64,000 bases of DNA from the NCBI GenBank assembly GCA_028864885.1, contig JAGWLR010000001.1, positions 1 to 64,000 on the forward strand, read 5' to 3'. The first letter of the stretch is position 1, and every line of letters starts with the position of its first letter. Made by a program: the position numbers and the translations under genes. Of the stretch, positions 18,284 through 26,981 are shown in pieces. The DNA comes from Burkholderiales bacterium (GTDB lineage: Bacteria; Pseudomonadota; Gammaproteobacteria; Burkholderiales; Burkholderiaceae_C). Below the pieces are notes generated by a model, which was not told the origin of the DNA, searched no databases, and saw nothing but the letters and a program-made list of their open reading frames with translations.

Positions 18284-19219
18284 ATGCGATTGTTCTCATC
18301 CTTGCGCCAGTTGCTGGCCTCTGTCTGTGTGGTGGCTGCGGCCATGGCGGCACCTGCCGCCCACGCAGGAACCTATGCTCAAACCAAGTACCCGATTGTG
18401 TTGGTGCATGGGTTCCTGGGCTTCAACAGTGTGCTGGGCATCAACTATTTTTACGGTGTGCCCAGCAGCCTGCGCAACAACGGGGCCAAGGTCTATATTG
18501 CCCAGGTTAACCCCGCCCAAAGCAACGAGTACCGTGGCGAACAGTTGATCCAGCAACTCAAGCAATGGGCGGCGCGCGATGGGGTGACCAAGTTCAACCT
18601 GATTGCGCACAGCCAGGGCGGCCCCACGGCTCGTTATGCAGCCGCTGTGGCCCCAGGCTTGGTGGCCAGCGTGGGCACGGTGTCTGCCACGCACTTTGGC
18701 AGCAAGACGGCTGATTACTGGAACGCCCACATCGGGTCGACTTGGACCAACTCCGTTGCCAACGGGATTGCCACCGTTCTCAACGTCATTTACGGTGGAT
18801 CGGGTAGCTCTGTTTCTGCAACCGATGTCAGCGCAGCGTTGTCGTCTTTGTCGACGGCGGGGGCTACGACCTTCAATGCCAAGTACCCCCAAGGGGCGCC
18901 CACCAGCTACTGTGGTCAAGGCCCGGCGAAAGCCAATGGCATTGCCTATTACTCGGCTGGCGGCGGTTCTGTGCTGACCAATGTGTTCGATATATCGGAT
19001 GCCTTGTTGGGTTTGACTTCTTTGCCATTCGGTGGCACCGCCAACGACGGTCTGGTCAGCACCTGCTCGTCGCACTGGGGGACTGTGCTCAAGGACAACT
19101 ATGCGTGGAACCACCTTGACGAAATCAACCACCTGCTTGGCTTGCGTGGTTTGTTCACGCCTGATCCGGTGTCGTTCTACAACAGCCTGGCCAACCGCCT
19201 GAAGAACCAGGGTCTTTGA
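18284..19219 (+). CDS. Secreted triacylglycerol lipase, family I (second copy)
   Basis: This is a paralogue of the same length (311 residues) as the preceding lipase, with the same signal peptide, VLVHGFLGF, AHSQGG, NDG and NHLDE segments and matching cysteines. The two proteins differ at scattered sites (for example NYFYGVPSSLRNN against SYFYGVADRLRAD), so the duplication is not recent enough to be identical but both copies seem intact. ATG 18284 follows a strong AGGAGG (18273-18278). The copies may have diverged in substrate range or interfacial activation. Both should use the single foldase encoded downstream. Confidence 0.92.
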   Translation: MRLFSSLRQLLASVCVVAAAMAAPAAHAGTYAQTKYPIVLVHGFLGFNSVLGINYFYGVPSSLRNNGAKVYIAQVNPAQSNEYRGEQLIQQLKQWAARDGVTKFNLIAHSQGGPTARYAAAVAPGLVASVGTVSATHFGSKTADYWNAHIGSTWTNSVANGIATVLNVIYGGSGSSVSATDVSAALSSLSTAGATTFNAKYPQGAPTSYCGQGPAKANGIAYYSAGGGSVLTNVFDISDALLGLTSLPFGGTANDGLVSTCSSHWGTVLKDNYAWNHLDEINHLLGLRGLFTPDPVSFYNSLANRLKNQGL

Positions 19220-19293
19220 TTTCGATTGTTTACTGTTGTAAATCCGGGTCGGCGTTGCCGGCCCGTGTGTCTTTGATGATGCGAGAGAGTGAC

Positions 19294-20247
19294 ATGATGA
19301 AGCTCACCTATGTGAACCGCTCCCGTTGGGGCTGGATCGGTCTTTCTGCTGCCGTATTGGCGGGTGGTTTGGTATGGGTGGGGCAACAATGGACGCGGCC
19401 ATCGAACGGTGGCGTGACGCTGGCCGGGCACCGGACGTGGAGCCTGATGGGCGCTGCCAACGAGGTCGAATCGACCGCGAGTGCGCCGGTGTCCAACGGG
19501 AAGGTCCGAAGTTTGAGCAGCATCCGTGCCGCGGTGTTTGGCGATCCCTTGATCTCCCAGACTCAACCCGCAGGTGATTGGTGTGTGGAGGCGGATGGTC
19601 ATCTGCGTCCCGATGTCGCTTTGCGCCAGCGTTTCGAGTATTACCTCTTGGCTTTGGGAAACGCGACGCCAGACGAAATTCGCCTGGTGATCCAGGATGA
19701 GGCCCGCAAGGCCGTGGGGGACAAGGCTGCGGCGGCCATCATGGCCATTTACGACAAGTACATGGCCCTGCGCAGCGCCCAGCCACGCAATCAACTGGTT
19801 CTCAACGACCGAGAATCCTGGCAGCCGGCCTTTGAAGAGCAGAAGGCCATGCGGCGCCAGTATCTGGGGCAAGAATGGGCTGATGCCTTCTTCAAGGCAG
19901 AGGAAGATGAGTTTGTGCAGTTCACGGCTCAGGTCGATCAAAAGGCAGGGCCTGATCGCAAGGACATGAGCTTCCCGGTTCCGCAGATGGGACCTGGCAA
20001 AGATGCTGCAGCCGTGTACGCCGAACGGGTGTCCTTATACGGTGAGGCTGCGGCCAAGCGTCTGGCCAAAGCTGATGCCGATTGGGCCGATTGGGAAAGC
20101 CGGCTGAATGCTGGCAAGGCCGAGTGGCAACGGCTGAGCAACAGCCCAGAGCTGTCGGACACGCAACGCAAACAGTCGATGGATCAATACATTGATGGAC
20201 ACTTTCCGCCTGACGAAAGGATGCGCGCGCGGGGTTTGATCTACTGA
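19294..20247 (+). CDS. lifO: Lipase-specific foldase (steric chaperone)
   Basis: The 317-residue protein has an N-terminal membrane anchor (WIGLSAAVLAGGLVWVGQQW), a variable linker and the helical chaperone domain. The family signature RxxFDYxLSA appears as RQRFEYYLLALG (about residues 108-119). It stays in the inner membrane and folds the lipases in the periplasm. Length fits the family (about 320-350). I chose ATG 19294, which has GAGAG some 7 bases upstream; ATG 19297 is equally possible. As the third gene of the lipase operon it should serve both lipases. Confidence 0.88.
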   Translation: MMKLTYVNRSRWGWIGLSAAVLAGGLVWVGQQWTRPSNGGVTLAGHRTWSLMGAANEVESTASAPVSNGKVRSLSSIRAAVFGDPLISQTQPAGDWCVEADGHLRPDVALRQRFEYYLLALGNATPDEIRLVIQDEARKAVGDKAAAAIMAIYDKYMALRSAQPRNQLVLNDRESWQPAFEEQKAMRRQYLGQEWADAFFKAEEDEFVQFTAQVDQKAGPDRKDMSFPVPQMGPGKDAAAVYAERVSLYGEAAAKRLAKADADWADWESRLNAGKAEWQRLSNSPELSDTQRKQSMDQYIDGHFPPDERMRARGLIY

Positions 20248-20259
20248 GGCCACAGCACC

Positions 20260-21024
20260 ATGATTGATACGTCGTTCCAGCCCCGGTTGGTGTATTCGAT
20301 GCCTGATGTGGGGCGCGATGATGTGCCCCTGCAAATCGTCGATCGTCTGCGGGAATGCTTGTTCAATGGGGAGTTGATGCCGGGCTCGCGTTTGTCTGAG
20401 CCAGCTTTGGCGGCTCGGTTAGGGGTGTCGCGTACACCCATTCGTGCTGCCTTGCAGCGCCTGCAAACCGAGGGCTGGCTGGAGTTCACTGCCACGGGCG
20501 GCTACCGGGTGCGGCAGTTCTCTCGTGGCGATGTGGCTTCGGCCCTGGCTGTTCATGCCGCCCTGGAGGGGCTTGCTGTGCGCCTAGCGGCTGAGCAGGG
20601 GGCACCTCCTTCGATGATGTCGCAGGCGCGTGAATTGTTGATCCGCATGGATTTGTTGCTCAACGAGGCAGAGTGGTGTGTGAGCCATTTCGATCTGTTT
20701 GTGGCTCGGCATGCAGAGCTTCATCGCCTGTTGGTGAAGATGGCGGTCTGCCCCATGATCGACAACACGCTGGCGCATGTCATGGCACACCCCCTGTCGA
20801 TTGCCGCCAATGTGTTTTTCACCTCGGGGCGGACTTTGCCCGACGTTCGCCAAAGCCTGGTTTTTGCGCAAGAGCATCACCGAAGCGTGCTGGACGCCAT
20901 CAAACGGCAGCAGGGCACACGGGCGGAGGCCTTGATTCGTGAACACGCAGCCTGGCTGGAGCGGCACCTGCACATGGCCGATCAACCGGCGACTGTGCCA
21001 TTTTTGACCAGAGTGGCCAGTTAA
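20260..21024 (+). CDS. GntR-family regulator with FCD-type ligand domain
   Basis: The 254-residue protein starts with a winged HTH (LQIVDRLRECLFNGELMPGSRL, then LAARLGVSRTPIRAALQRLQTEGW, residues 26-73) and continues with an all-helical domain (about 85-235) typical of FadR/FCD regulators. In that domain a metal-binding His/Asp set is expected; HAELHRLLVK and EHHRSVLDAI provide candidate His residues. It may control the lipase operon it follows, by 12 bases, or the next protease gene. Fatty acids are a plausible ligand only by analogy with FadR. Confidence 0.83.
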   Translation: MIDTSFQPRLVYSMPDVGRDDVPLQIVDRLRECLFNGELMPGSRLSEPALAARLGVSRTPIRAALQRLQTEGWLEFTATGGYRVRQFSRGDVASALAVHAALEGLAVRLAAEQGAPPSMMSQARELLIRMDLLLNEAEWCVSHFDLFVARHAELHRLLVKMAVCPMIDNTLAHVMAHPLSIAANVFFTSGRTLPDVRQSLVFAQEHHRSVLDAIKRQQGTRAEALIREHAAWLERHLHMADQPATVPFLTRVAS

Positions 21025-21118
21025 GCCCTTTCTTTTCAGACGTTTACCCGCACCGCAACCTGCCTAGACTCTGTCACGATTACCATCGGTTCAACTTTGA
21101 ACTAGGTACGACTGCTAG

Positions 21119-23071
21119 ATGTCTGTGTTCCGTTCTGCGTGGTGGGTGGCCTTGAGCCTGGTGCCGGTGTTGGCTTGTGCCACGCCGCAAGCCCGTGTCA
21201 TTGTCAAGCTCAAAGCCGACTCGACCCTGCTGGCGACGTCAGACAGCCTGGCTCACGCGCAATCCCTGGGGGCTGGCGCCTCTTCGATGTCTTTCAAGTC
21301 TGGGCGCATGCAGCGCTTGGGCGGGCGCATGGGATTGAGCGTTCAAGACGGTCGCTTGCTCGGGGCGCGCACGCAACTGGCTACGGCCTCGGGCATGACA
21401 TCCGAAGCGCTGGCCGCCCGTTTGGCAAAGCAACCCGACGTTGAATATGCGGTGGTCGACCACCTCCGATTTCGGGAGTCCGTTCCCACCAATGATCCCT
21501 TGTTTGGCGCATCGCCTTCACTGGCTGCAGGACAGTGGTACTTGTATGCCCCTGACGCGACCTTGCCCGCGGCCATCAATGCGGTCGGCGCCTGGGGCCT
21601 GACCACCGGATCGAGCAGAGTTGCTGTGGCGGTGCTGGACACCGGCATTCGGTCAGACCACGAAGATTTTTCGGGCAAATTCCTGCCGGGCTACAACATG
21701 ATCTCCGACCCTCTACGGGCCGGCAATACGGTGGGGCGAACGCCGGATGCATCCGACAACGGGGACTATCTAACCCAGGCCGAGATCACCGCCAATCCGA
21801 TCAGTTACCCTGCCAATACTTGTACACAAGACCTCACCAGTTCTTGGCATGGCATGGAAGTGGCGGGCATCGTCGGGGCCGCCACAAACAATGGGATTGG
21901 CATGGCCTCGGTGGGCCGTGACACCTCGATCCTGCCGGTCCGTGTGCTCGGCAAATGTGGTGGATACGACACCGACATCATGGACGCGATGAAATGGGCT
22001 GCCGGTCTGGCAGTGACGGGCGTGTCGGGGGAGGTGCCGCAACCGCGGGCGCGGGTGATCAACCTGAGCCTGGGCTCCAGTGGGGCGTGTGGTGCATATC
22101 AGGATGTCATCAACGCCGTGCTGGCTCGTGGGGTGGTGGTGGTGGCATCGGCAGGCAACACCAGCCGTGAGGTGGATGCACCGGCGAATTGCTCAGGGGT
22201 GATCGCGGTAGGGGCTTTGCGGCAGGAGGGCACGAAGGCAGGTTACTCGGCTGCCGGGCCTGAGATTTCGATCAGCGCACCAGGAGGCAATTGCGTGGAC
22301 TCTGGAACAAATTGTTTGTATCCGATTCTGTCTGCCTCGAATTCGGGCCCGCAGAATCCGGTGAGCAATGCAGATGGCGGCTCCACGTACAGCTCAGGCT
22401 TGGGCACCAGCTTTTCCGCGCCGATGGTCAGCGGCACGGTGGCGCTGATGCTGGCCATCCGGCCTAACTTGACGCCGGATGCCGTGAAGCGGATCTTGAT
22501 GCGCTCGGCACGGGCTTTCCCCACATCCGGTGTGGTGTCGGCTACCTCAACTTGCCATGCGCCCGATCCCAACGTCGACCAATTAGAATGCTATTGCACC
22601 ACCACGACCTGTGGCGCCGGGATGCTCGACACCGCTGAAGCGGTGCGGCAGGCCGCCTCAGACGGCGTGGCATCGATCAGCGTGTCGCCGTCTCAGCCGG
22701 TCGCGGGGGCCACACTGGTCCTGAGTGGCGCCTCGTCGATCCCCAGTGCTTTGGCGGATCACATCGTCAGTTACCAATGGGCCCTGGTGGACGGCGGCGG
22801 CATCGTGTCGGCCCTGCAGGGCGATCTCAGTTCGGCCTCCGTATCGGCCACGCCCCAGGCTGCGGGCCAGTTCCAGGTGCGCTTGACGGTGACCGACAAT
22901 CTGAACGTGAGTGCCACCAGCACCCAAACCATCACAGTTCAGGTAGCGCCGCCGTCTGGGGGCGGCGGTGGTGGCGGTGGCGCCTTGGATGACCTTACCT
23001 TGTGGCTGGGAGGGGCTTGGGTGCTCTGCCTGATGAGCTTGCGTCAAAACAAGGGGCGGGTCTCAGTTTGA
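21119..23071 (+). CDS. Subtilisin-like S8 serine protease with GlyGly-CTERM-like tail
   Basis: The 650-residue preproprotein has a signal peptide, an inhibitor-type propeptide (to about residue 122) and the S8 domain with catalytic Asp174 (VLDTGIR), His244 (WHGMEVAG) and Ser431 (GTSFSAPM). Asn is present in the oxyanion region (ASAGN). A PKD-like beta domain follows (about 530-610), then a Gly8 linker, a hydrophobic span and a basic end (LRQNKGRVSV). That tripartite end matches GlyGly-CTERM sorting signals, which rhombosortase cleaves. The mature enzyme is probably released or anchored at the surface through the type II route. It is followed by a clear terminator, so it is likely monocistronic. 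Confidence 0.88.
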   Translation: MSVFRSAWWVALSLVPVLACATPQARVIVKLKADSTLLATSDSLAHAQSLGAGASSMSFKSGRMQRLGGRMGLSVQDGRLLGARTQLATASGMTSEALAARLAKQPDVEYAVVDHLRFRESVPTNDPLFGASPSLAAGQWYLYAPDATLPAAINAVGAWGLTTGSSRVAVAVLDTGIRSDHEDFSGKFLPGYNMISDPLRAGNTVGRTPDASDNGDYLTQAEITANPISYPANTCTQDLTSSWHGMEVAGIVGAATNNGIGMASVGRDTSILPVRVLGKCGGYDTDIMDAMKWAAGLAVTGVSGEVPQPRARVINLSLGSSGACGAYQDVINAVLARGVVVVASAGNTSREVDAPANCSGVIAVGALRQEGTKAGYSAAGPEISISAPGGNCVDSGTNCLYPILSASNSGPQNPVSNADGGSTYSSGLGTSFSAPMVSGTVALMLAIRPNLTPDAVKRILMRSARAFPTSGVVSATSTCHAPDPNVDQLECYCTTTTCGAGMLDTAEAVRQAASDGVASISVSPSQPVAGATLVLSGASSIPSALADHIVSYQWALVDGGGIVSALQGDLSSASVSATPQAAGQFQVRLTVTDNLNVSATSTQTITVQVAPPSGGGGGGGGALDDLTLWLGGAWVLCLMSLRQNKGRVSV

Positions 23072-23090
23072 TCTAGCTCAGGCCTGCTTC

Positions 23091-23119
23091 AGCCAGCTCC
23101 GTTTGGGGCTGGCTTTTTT
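23091..23119 (+). terminator. Rho-independent terminator of the S8 protease gene
   Basis: AGCCAGCTCC (23091-23100), loop GTTT, and GGGGCTGGCT (23105-23114) make a 10-bp stem with one G-T pair, followed by five T residues. Confidence 0.85.
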
Positions 23120-23132
23120 AATCAAATTGCAT

Positions 23133-23151
23133 GATAATGAGAACTATTGTT
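23133..23151 (+). promoter_or_regulatory. Fur box upstream of the peroxidase-porin-flavin cluster
   Basis: GATAATGAGAACTATTGTT agrees with the Fur consensus GATAATGATAATCATTATC at 14 of 19 positions and is palindromic around its centre. It lies 20-38 bases before the ATG at 23171 and would block the promoter when iron is plentiful. The five downstream genes are closely spaced, so all may respond. Confidence 0.72.
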
Positions 23152-23170
23152 ATTTGCATTAGTCTTCATC

Positions 23171-24406
23171 ATGCGAGCGTTGTGGCAGAAGTTCTTGTGG
23201 TCGGCGGTGGTGGGGGGCAGCGCGCTGCTCTCGGGGTGCGGCGGTGGAGGCGGTGGATCCGCCGAGCCCGTGGCACCTGGCCAAGCTGTGGCACAGGCCC
23301 AAGCTCTGTCGGACGTGGCCAGCCTCGGGAAGTTGATTTTTCACGATGCGAGTTTGTCGGCTTCAGGGCAGCAATCGTGCGCCAGTTGTCACGATGAAGC
23401 GCATGGGCATGCGGCCCCGAACAATCTGTCGGTGCAGTTGGGCGGCCAGACGGGAAGCAATCAGCATGGCACGCGCTCGGCCCCAGCTATTCGCTACCTC
23501 CGCTACAACACCGATTTCCATTTTGATTCAGGGGGCACCCCGACAGGGGGCTTCTTCTGGGATGGCCGCGCCACCTCTTTGGCAGATCAGGCCAAGGGGC
23601 CCTTTGTCAATCCTCGCGAAATGGCGAACGCGTCGCCGGCCGATGTGGTGGCCAAACTGGCGCAGGCTTCTTACGCCGCTCAGTTCGAGCGGGTGTTTGG
23701 CGCCGGGATATTCAGTGATTCGGCGGCAGCATTCGAGCGCGTGGCGCAAGCACTGCAGGCGTATCAAAAAGAGGATGTCGAGTTTGCCCCCTTCAGCAGC
23801 AAATACGATGCCTTCTTGAGGGGCAAGGCTCAACTGAGCGAGCAAGAGTTGCGAGGCCTGGCTTGGTTCAACAGCCCGTCGAAAGGCAACTGTGCCGCCT
23901 GCCATCCCAGTGCCAAGGGGGCCGATGGCAGCTTCCCCTTGTTCACGGATTTCTCTTATGACTCGCTGGGTGTGCCCCGCAACATGGCGATCAGCGAAAA
24001 CCTGGATCCAAGCTACTTTGACTTGGGTTTGTGCAACAGCAGCAACCCAGCTGTGGCGGCCTTGCCTGAAGCGCAACGCGTGGCCCTGTGCGGCTTATTC
24101 AAAGTGCCATCGCTGCGCAATGTAGCGACTCGCGCGGCTTACTTCCACAATGGCGTTTTTCATGACTTGACGACGGTGGTCACGTTCTATGTGCAGCGCG
24201 ATACCCAACCCGAAAAGTGGTATCTGAACGGCAGCGGCCAAGTCGATCGCTACAACGATTTGCCGCCCGCATATCGCAGCCATGCCAACACGACAGAGGC
24301 GCCTTACAACCGTCAGCCGGGTGATGCCCCTGCGCTCACCGACGCTGAGATTCAGGACGTCGTGGCCTTCCTGGGCACCTTGACCGACGGCTGGACAGCA
24401 CCGTAA
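23171..24406 (+). CDS. Diheme cytochrome c peroxidase-like lipoprotein
   Basis: The 411-residue product has a lipoprotein signal (lipobox LLSGC, Cys23), a glycine-rich linker and two haem c sites: C70-x2-C73-H74 and C241-x2-C244-H245. Segments such as GKLIFHDASLS and FWDGRATSLADQ match the MauG/CCP superfamily of diheme enzymes, in which one haem is an electron carrier and the other a peroxidatic or oxidising centre. It should be anchored in the outer or inner membrane facing the periplasm. It is the first gene after a Fur box. A role in hydrogen peroxide reduction or in oxidation of a partner protein is possible. A TTG at 23147 would add eight residues, but the ATG gives the better signal peptide. 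Confidence 0.85.
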   Translation: MRALWQKFLWSAVVGGSALLSGCGGGGGGSAEPVAPGQAVAQAQALSDVASLGKLIFHDASLSASGQQSCASCHDEAHGHAAPNNLSVQLGGQTGSNQHGTRSAPAIRYLRYNTDFHFDSGGTPTGGFFWDGRATSLADQAKGPFVNPREMANASPADVVAKLAQASYAAQFERVFGAGIFSDSAAAFERVAQALQAYQKEDVEFAPFSSKYDAFLRGKAQLSEQELRGLAWFNSPSKGNCAACHPSAKGADGSFPLFTDFSYDSLGVPRNMAISENLDPSYFDLGLCNSSNPAVAALPEAQRVALCGLFKVPSLRNVATRAAYFHNGVFHDLTTVVTFYVQRDTQPEKWYLNGSGQVDRYNDLPPAYRSHANTTEAPYNRQPGDAPALTDAEIQDVVAFLGTLTDGWTAP

Positions 24407-24436
24407 CCCTTTCTTGGCTATTGACTCATCCTCATC

Positions 24437-25660
24437 ATGACAACCTCTACCCGAATCGGCCTGGTGGCCGCTGCTTGCCTGGCTCTGACCTCTGCCGCGA
24501 TGGCGGCCGAAACCCCTGATCTGGCCACTCGCGTGGATCAACTCAGCCAGGAGTTGGCCAACGTCAAAGCCCAGTTGGCGGATCAAAATGCCGCAGCCGC
24601 GGCGGCTGCCGACAACAGCACTGTTCTGACCAGCTATGGCGAGATGGCAGCGCGCTTCTATCAAAAGGACACCGGCCGCAACAATGCTGACCTGACGCGA
24701 TTTGTGTTGGGCTTTCAGCACCGCTTCGATCCGCAAACCAAACTGGTGACCGAGATTGAGGTGGAGCACGCGGTTTCGTCGGCAAGCGACAGTGGCGAAG
24801 TGGCGATTGAGCAGGCCTATATCGAGCGGCAGCTTCAGGCCAGTTGGGCCCTGCGCGCCGGTTTGTTTGTGATGCCCATGGGTTTGCTCAACGAAAACCA
24901 TGAGCCCACTGCCTATTACGGGGTGCAGCGCAACTTCGTCGAAACGGCCATCATCCCGACCACCTGGCGTGAAGGTGGCGTTCAGTTTGTGGGGGATCTG
25001 GATCAGGGCTGGACGCTACAGGCGGGAGTCAGCACCGGCTTTGATCTGAGCAAATGGGATGCGACCAATGCAGTGACGGTTGAATCCCCGCTGGGTGCAG
25101 TTCATCAAGAGTTGTCCCAGGCGAAGTCTCACGATCTGGGTGCGTTCAGCGCTTTGAATTGGCGTGGCATGCCGGGATTGCAGGTGGGGGGCGCGGTGTT
25201 TGCCGGGCAGGGCAGCCAAGGGCAAACGGGGGTGCCTAAAATGGGCGTGACGCTGTGGGACATGCACGTGCGATACACCCCTGGTGCGTGGGACTTGTCT
25301 GCGTTGTATGCCCAGGGACGGGTCTCGAACACCGCTCGTTTCAATCAGACCTTGGTTGGCCATGATTACCTGATCCCTTCGCAATTCAGCGGCTGGTACA
25401 CCCAAGCGGCCTACAAGTTGTGGAGCCGCGGTGACCTGACCTTGTCGCCCTTTGCCCGATGGGAAGAGTTCAACACTCGCGAGGCCTATGCCGACATCGG
25501 CGCGGGTCTGACCCCCAGCCCGGCCAAACGCGAACGGGTCATCACCGTAGGAGCCAATCTGGCTGTGGGCTCCGGCGTGGTGGTGAAAGCGGATGTGCAG
25601 CGCTTCAAGGAAAACAGCAACGACAATCGGCTCAATCTGGGCCTCGGTTGGAGTTTCTGA
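24437..25660 (+). CDS. Outer-membrane porin, phosphate-selective porin O/P-like
   Basis: The 407-residue protein has a signal peptide cut near Ala23, a short coiled coil (LATRVDQLSQELANVKAQL) that is often a trimer or peptidoglycan contact in such porins, and then alternating beta-strands ending in WSF, the usual C-terminal aromatic for outer-membrane insertion. The pattern fits porin O/P-type 16-strand barrels. It stands 30 bases after the diheme protein and its stop overlaps the next ATG by one base. In an iron-regulated cluster it may admit an iron chelate or another small anion; no ligand can be read from the sequence. Confidence 0.8.
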   Translation: MTTSTRIGLVAAACLALTSAAMAAETPDLATRVDQLSQELANVKAQLADQNAAAAAAADNSTVLTSYGEMAARFYQKDTGRNNADLTRFVLGFQHRFDPQTKLVTEIEVEHAVSSASDSGEVAIEQAYIERQLQASWALRAGLFVMPMGLLNENHEPTAYYGVQRNFVETAIIPTTWREGGVQFVGDLDQGWTLQAGVSTGFDLSKWDATNAVTVESPLGAVHQELSQAKSHDLGAFSALNWRGMPGLQVGGAVFAGQGSQGQTGVPKMGVTLWDMHVRYTPGAWDLSALYAQGRVSNTARFNQTLVGHDYLIPSQFSGWYTQAAYKLWSRGDLTLSPFARWEEFNTREAYADIGAGLTPSPAKRERVITVGANLAVGSGVVVKADVQRFKENSNDNRLNLGLGWSF

Positions 25661-26229
25661 TGCGCATTGAGATCCTGAAGGTGTCGGCACTGCTGCCGGT
25701 GGCCTTGGCCGCGGTGGGGCCAACCCAGGCCTTCGCTGTGGACTACATGAGCCCCGAGCAGGCTCAAAAGGCCTTGTTTCCGGCAGCGGACCGATTTGAA
25801 CTGAAGGACATCCGTCTGGATGCCGCCCAGTTGCAGCAAATGCAGCAACGCTATGGCATCGCGCCGCGCTCGACCTCCTGGAAGGTCTGGACGGCACAGC
25901 AGGGCAATAAACCGCTGGGATTTGTCGTCATCGACAACGTCATCGGCAAATTCGAATTGATCACCTACGCGGTAGCACTGCAAATGGATGGGTCGATCAA
26001 GCAAATCGAAATCCTGTCCTACCGCGAGAGCCATGGGGCCGAAGTTCGCTTGCCGGCCTGGCGCCAGCAGTTTGTCGGCAAAGGGGTTCAATCGACGCTG
26101 AAAACGGGGCAGGACATTGCCAACATCAGTGGAGCCACCTTGTCATGTAGCCACTTGACGGATGGCGTCAAGCGCATCGTCTCGGTGATTGATTGGGCCC
26201 GCAGTGTTGGGCAACTGCCCAAGACATGA
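25660..26229 (+). CDS. Periplasmic FMN-binding protein with flavinylation motif
   Basis: The 189-residue preprotein carries a signal peptide (cut after about Ala26) and an FMN-binding domain of the NqrC/RnfG C-terminal type. The covalent site is NISGATLS (155-162): the Thr160 hydroxyl would be linked to FMN by ApbE, following the SGAT/S rule of the family. The protein lacks additional domains or a membrane anchor, so it is likely soluble or loosely bound in the periplasm and carries electrons. It begins in a one-base overlap with the porin stop and overlaps ApbE by 4 bp, so the modification enzyme is encoded right behind it. Confidence 0.85.
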   Translation: MRIEILKVSALLPVALAAVGPTQAFAVDYMSPEQAQKALFPAADRFELKDIRLDAAQLQQMQQRYGIAPRSTSWKVWTAQQGNKPLGFVVIDNVIGKFELITYAVALQMDGSIKQIEILSYRESHGAEVRLPAWRQQFVGKGVQSTLKTGQDIANISGATLSCSHLTDGVKRIVSVIDWARSVGQLPKT

Positions 26230-26981
26230 CTTCGGACATGTCTCAAGGCATGACGGTTTGGCGCCGCGCTCAACCCTGGTTGGGCACGCTGGTGGAAATC
26301 GGGGTGCCGCAAGGGGGCGCGCATGAAGGCGTGGTGAACCATGCTATCCAGGATGCGTTCGCGGTGGTCGCCCAGGTGCATCACTGCATGTCGCGATTCG
26401 AGCCCGACAGCGACGTGAGCCGCTTTCATCAAGCCGCGGTGGGTGAGGCGGTTCGCATCAACGGGCACACTGCCCGCGTGTTGGCCCTGGCCGAAGAGTT
26501 GCATGATCTGACCGAGGGCGTGTTCGATGTGGCCTTGGGAACGGGCCGCTGGCGGCTGGATCAAGCCCACTGGTTCAAGCTGGATGAAACCACTCAGGTC
26601 GACCTGGGAGGGATTGCCAAAGGTTATGCGGTGGACGTCGCCATGACAGCCTTGCAGGATCGGCAGATTCCTGTGGCTTGGGTGAACGCGGGGGGCGATC
26701 TGCGAGTCATGGGTACCGATTTGCCCGTTGAGTTGCGTGACGAACAGACCGGTGGCGTACGTCCTTGGGCCCGCATTCGGGATGCGGCGCTGGCCACCAG
26801 CTACTTTGGTGTGGGGGCAGGCTCGCAACTGCACGGCCAGACGCAAGCCATGCATGTGACCGTGGCGGCCAACCGTTGTGCGGTGGCCGATGCCTTGACC
26901 AAGGTCGTGGCCCGTGTTGGGCTTGAAAAAGCCGAGCCATGGCTTGGTTTTTTTCAAGCTCAGGCGTGGGTTCATGCATGA
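26226..26981 (+). CDS. apbE: ApbE-type FAD:protein FMN transferase
   Basis: The 251-residue enzyme contains the ApbE signatures: MSRFEPDSDVSRFH (55-68), VDLGGIAKGYAVD (125-137), WVNAGGDLRVMG (152-163) and VADALTKV with a metal-binding Asp (about 222). ApbE transfers FMN from FAD to a Thr of the SGAT motif; its substrate is surely the preceding FMN-binding protein. It is shorter than classical ApbE (about 320-350) and has no signal peptide or lipobox, so as encoded it looks cytoplasmic. It overlaps the FMN-binding gene by 4 bp and the next gene by 8 bp. ATG 26226 is used; a GTG or ATG upstream would read into the preceding gene. Confidence 0.87.
   Translation: MTSDMSQGMTVWRRAQPWLGTLVEIGVPQGGAHEGVVNHAIQDAFAVVAQVHHCMSRFEPDSDVSRFHQAAVGEAVRINGHTARVLALAEELHDLTEGVFDVALGTGRWRLDQAHWFKLDETTQVDLGGIAKGYAVDVAMTALQDRQIPVAWVNAGGDLRVMGTDLPVELRDEQTGGVRPWARIRDAALATSYFGVGAGSQLHGQTQAMHVTVAANRCAVADALTKVVARVGLEKAEPWLGFFQAQAWVHA

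Noticed and set aside
22966-22983. GGC-rich run as a DNA repeat element
   Set aside because: It encodes the polyglycine linker of the protease and has no repeat-unit structure beyond codons.
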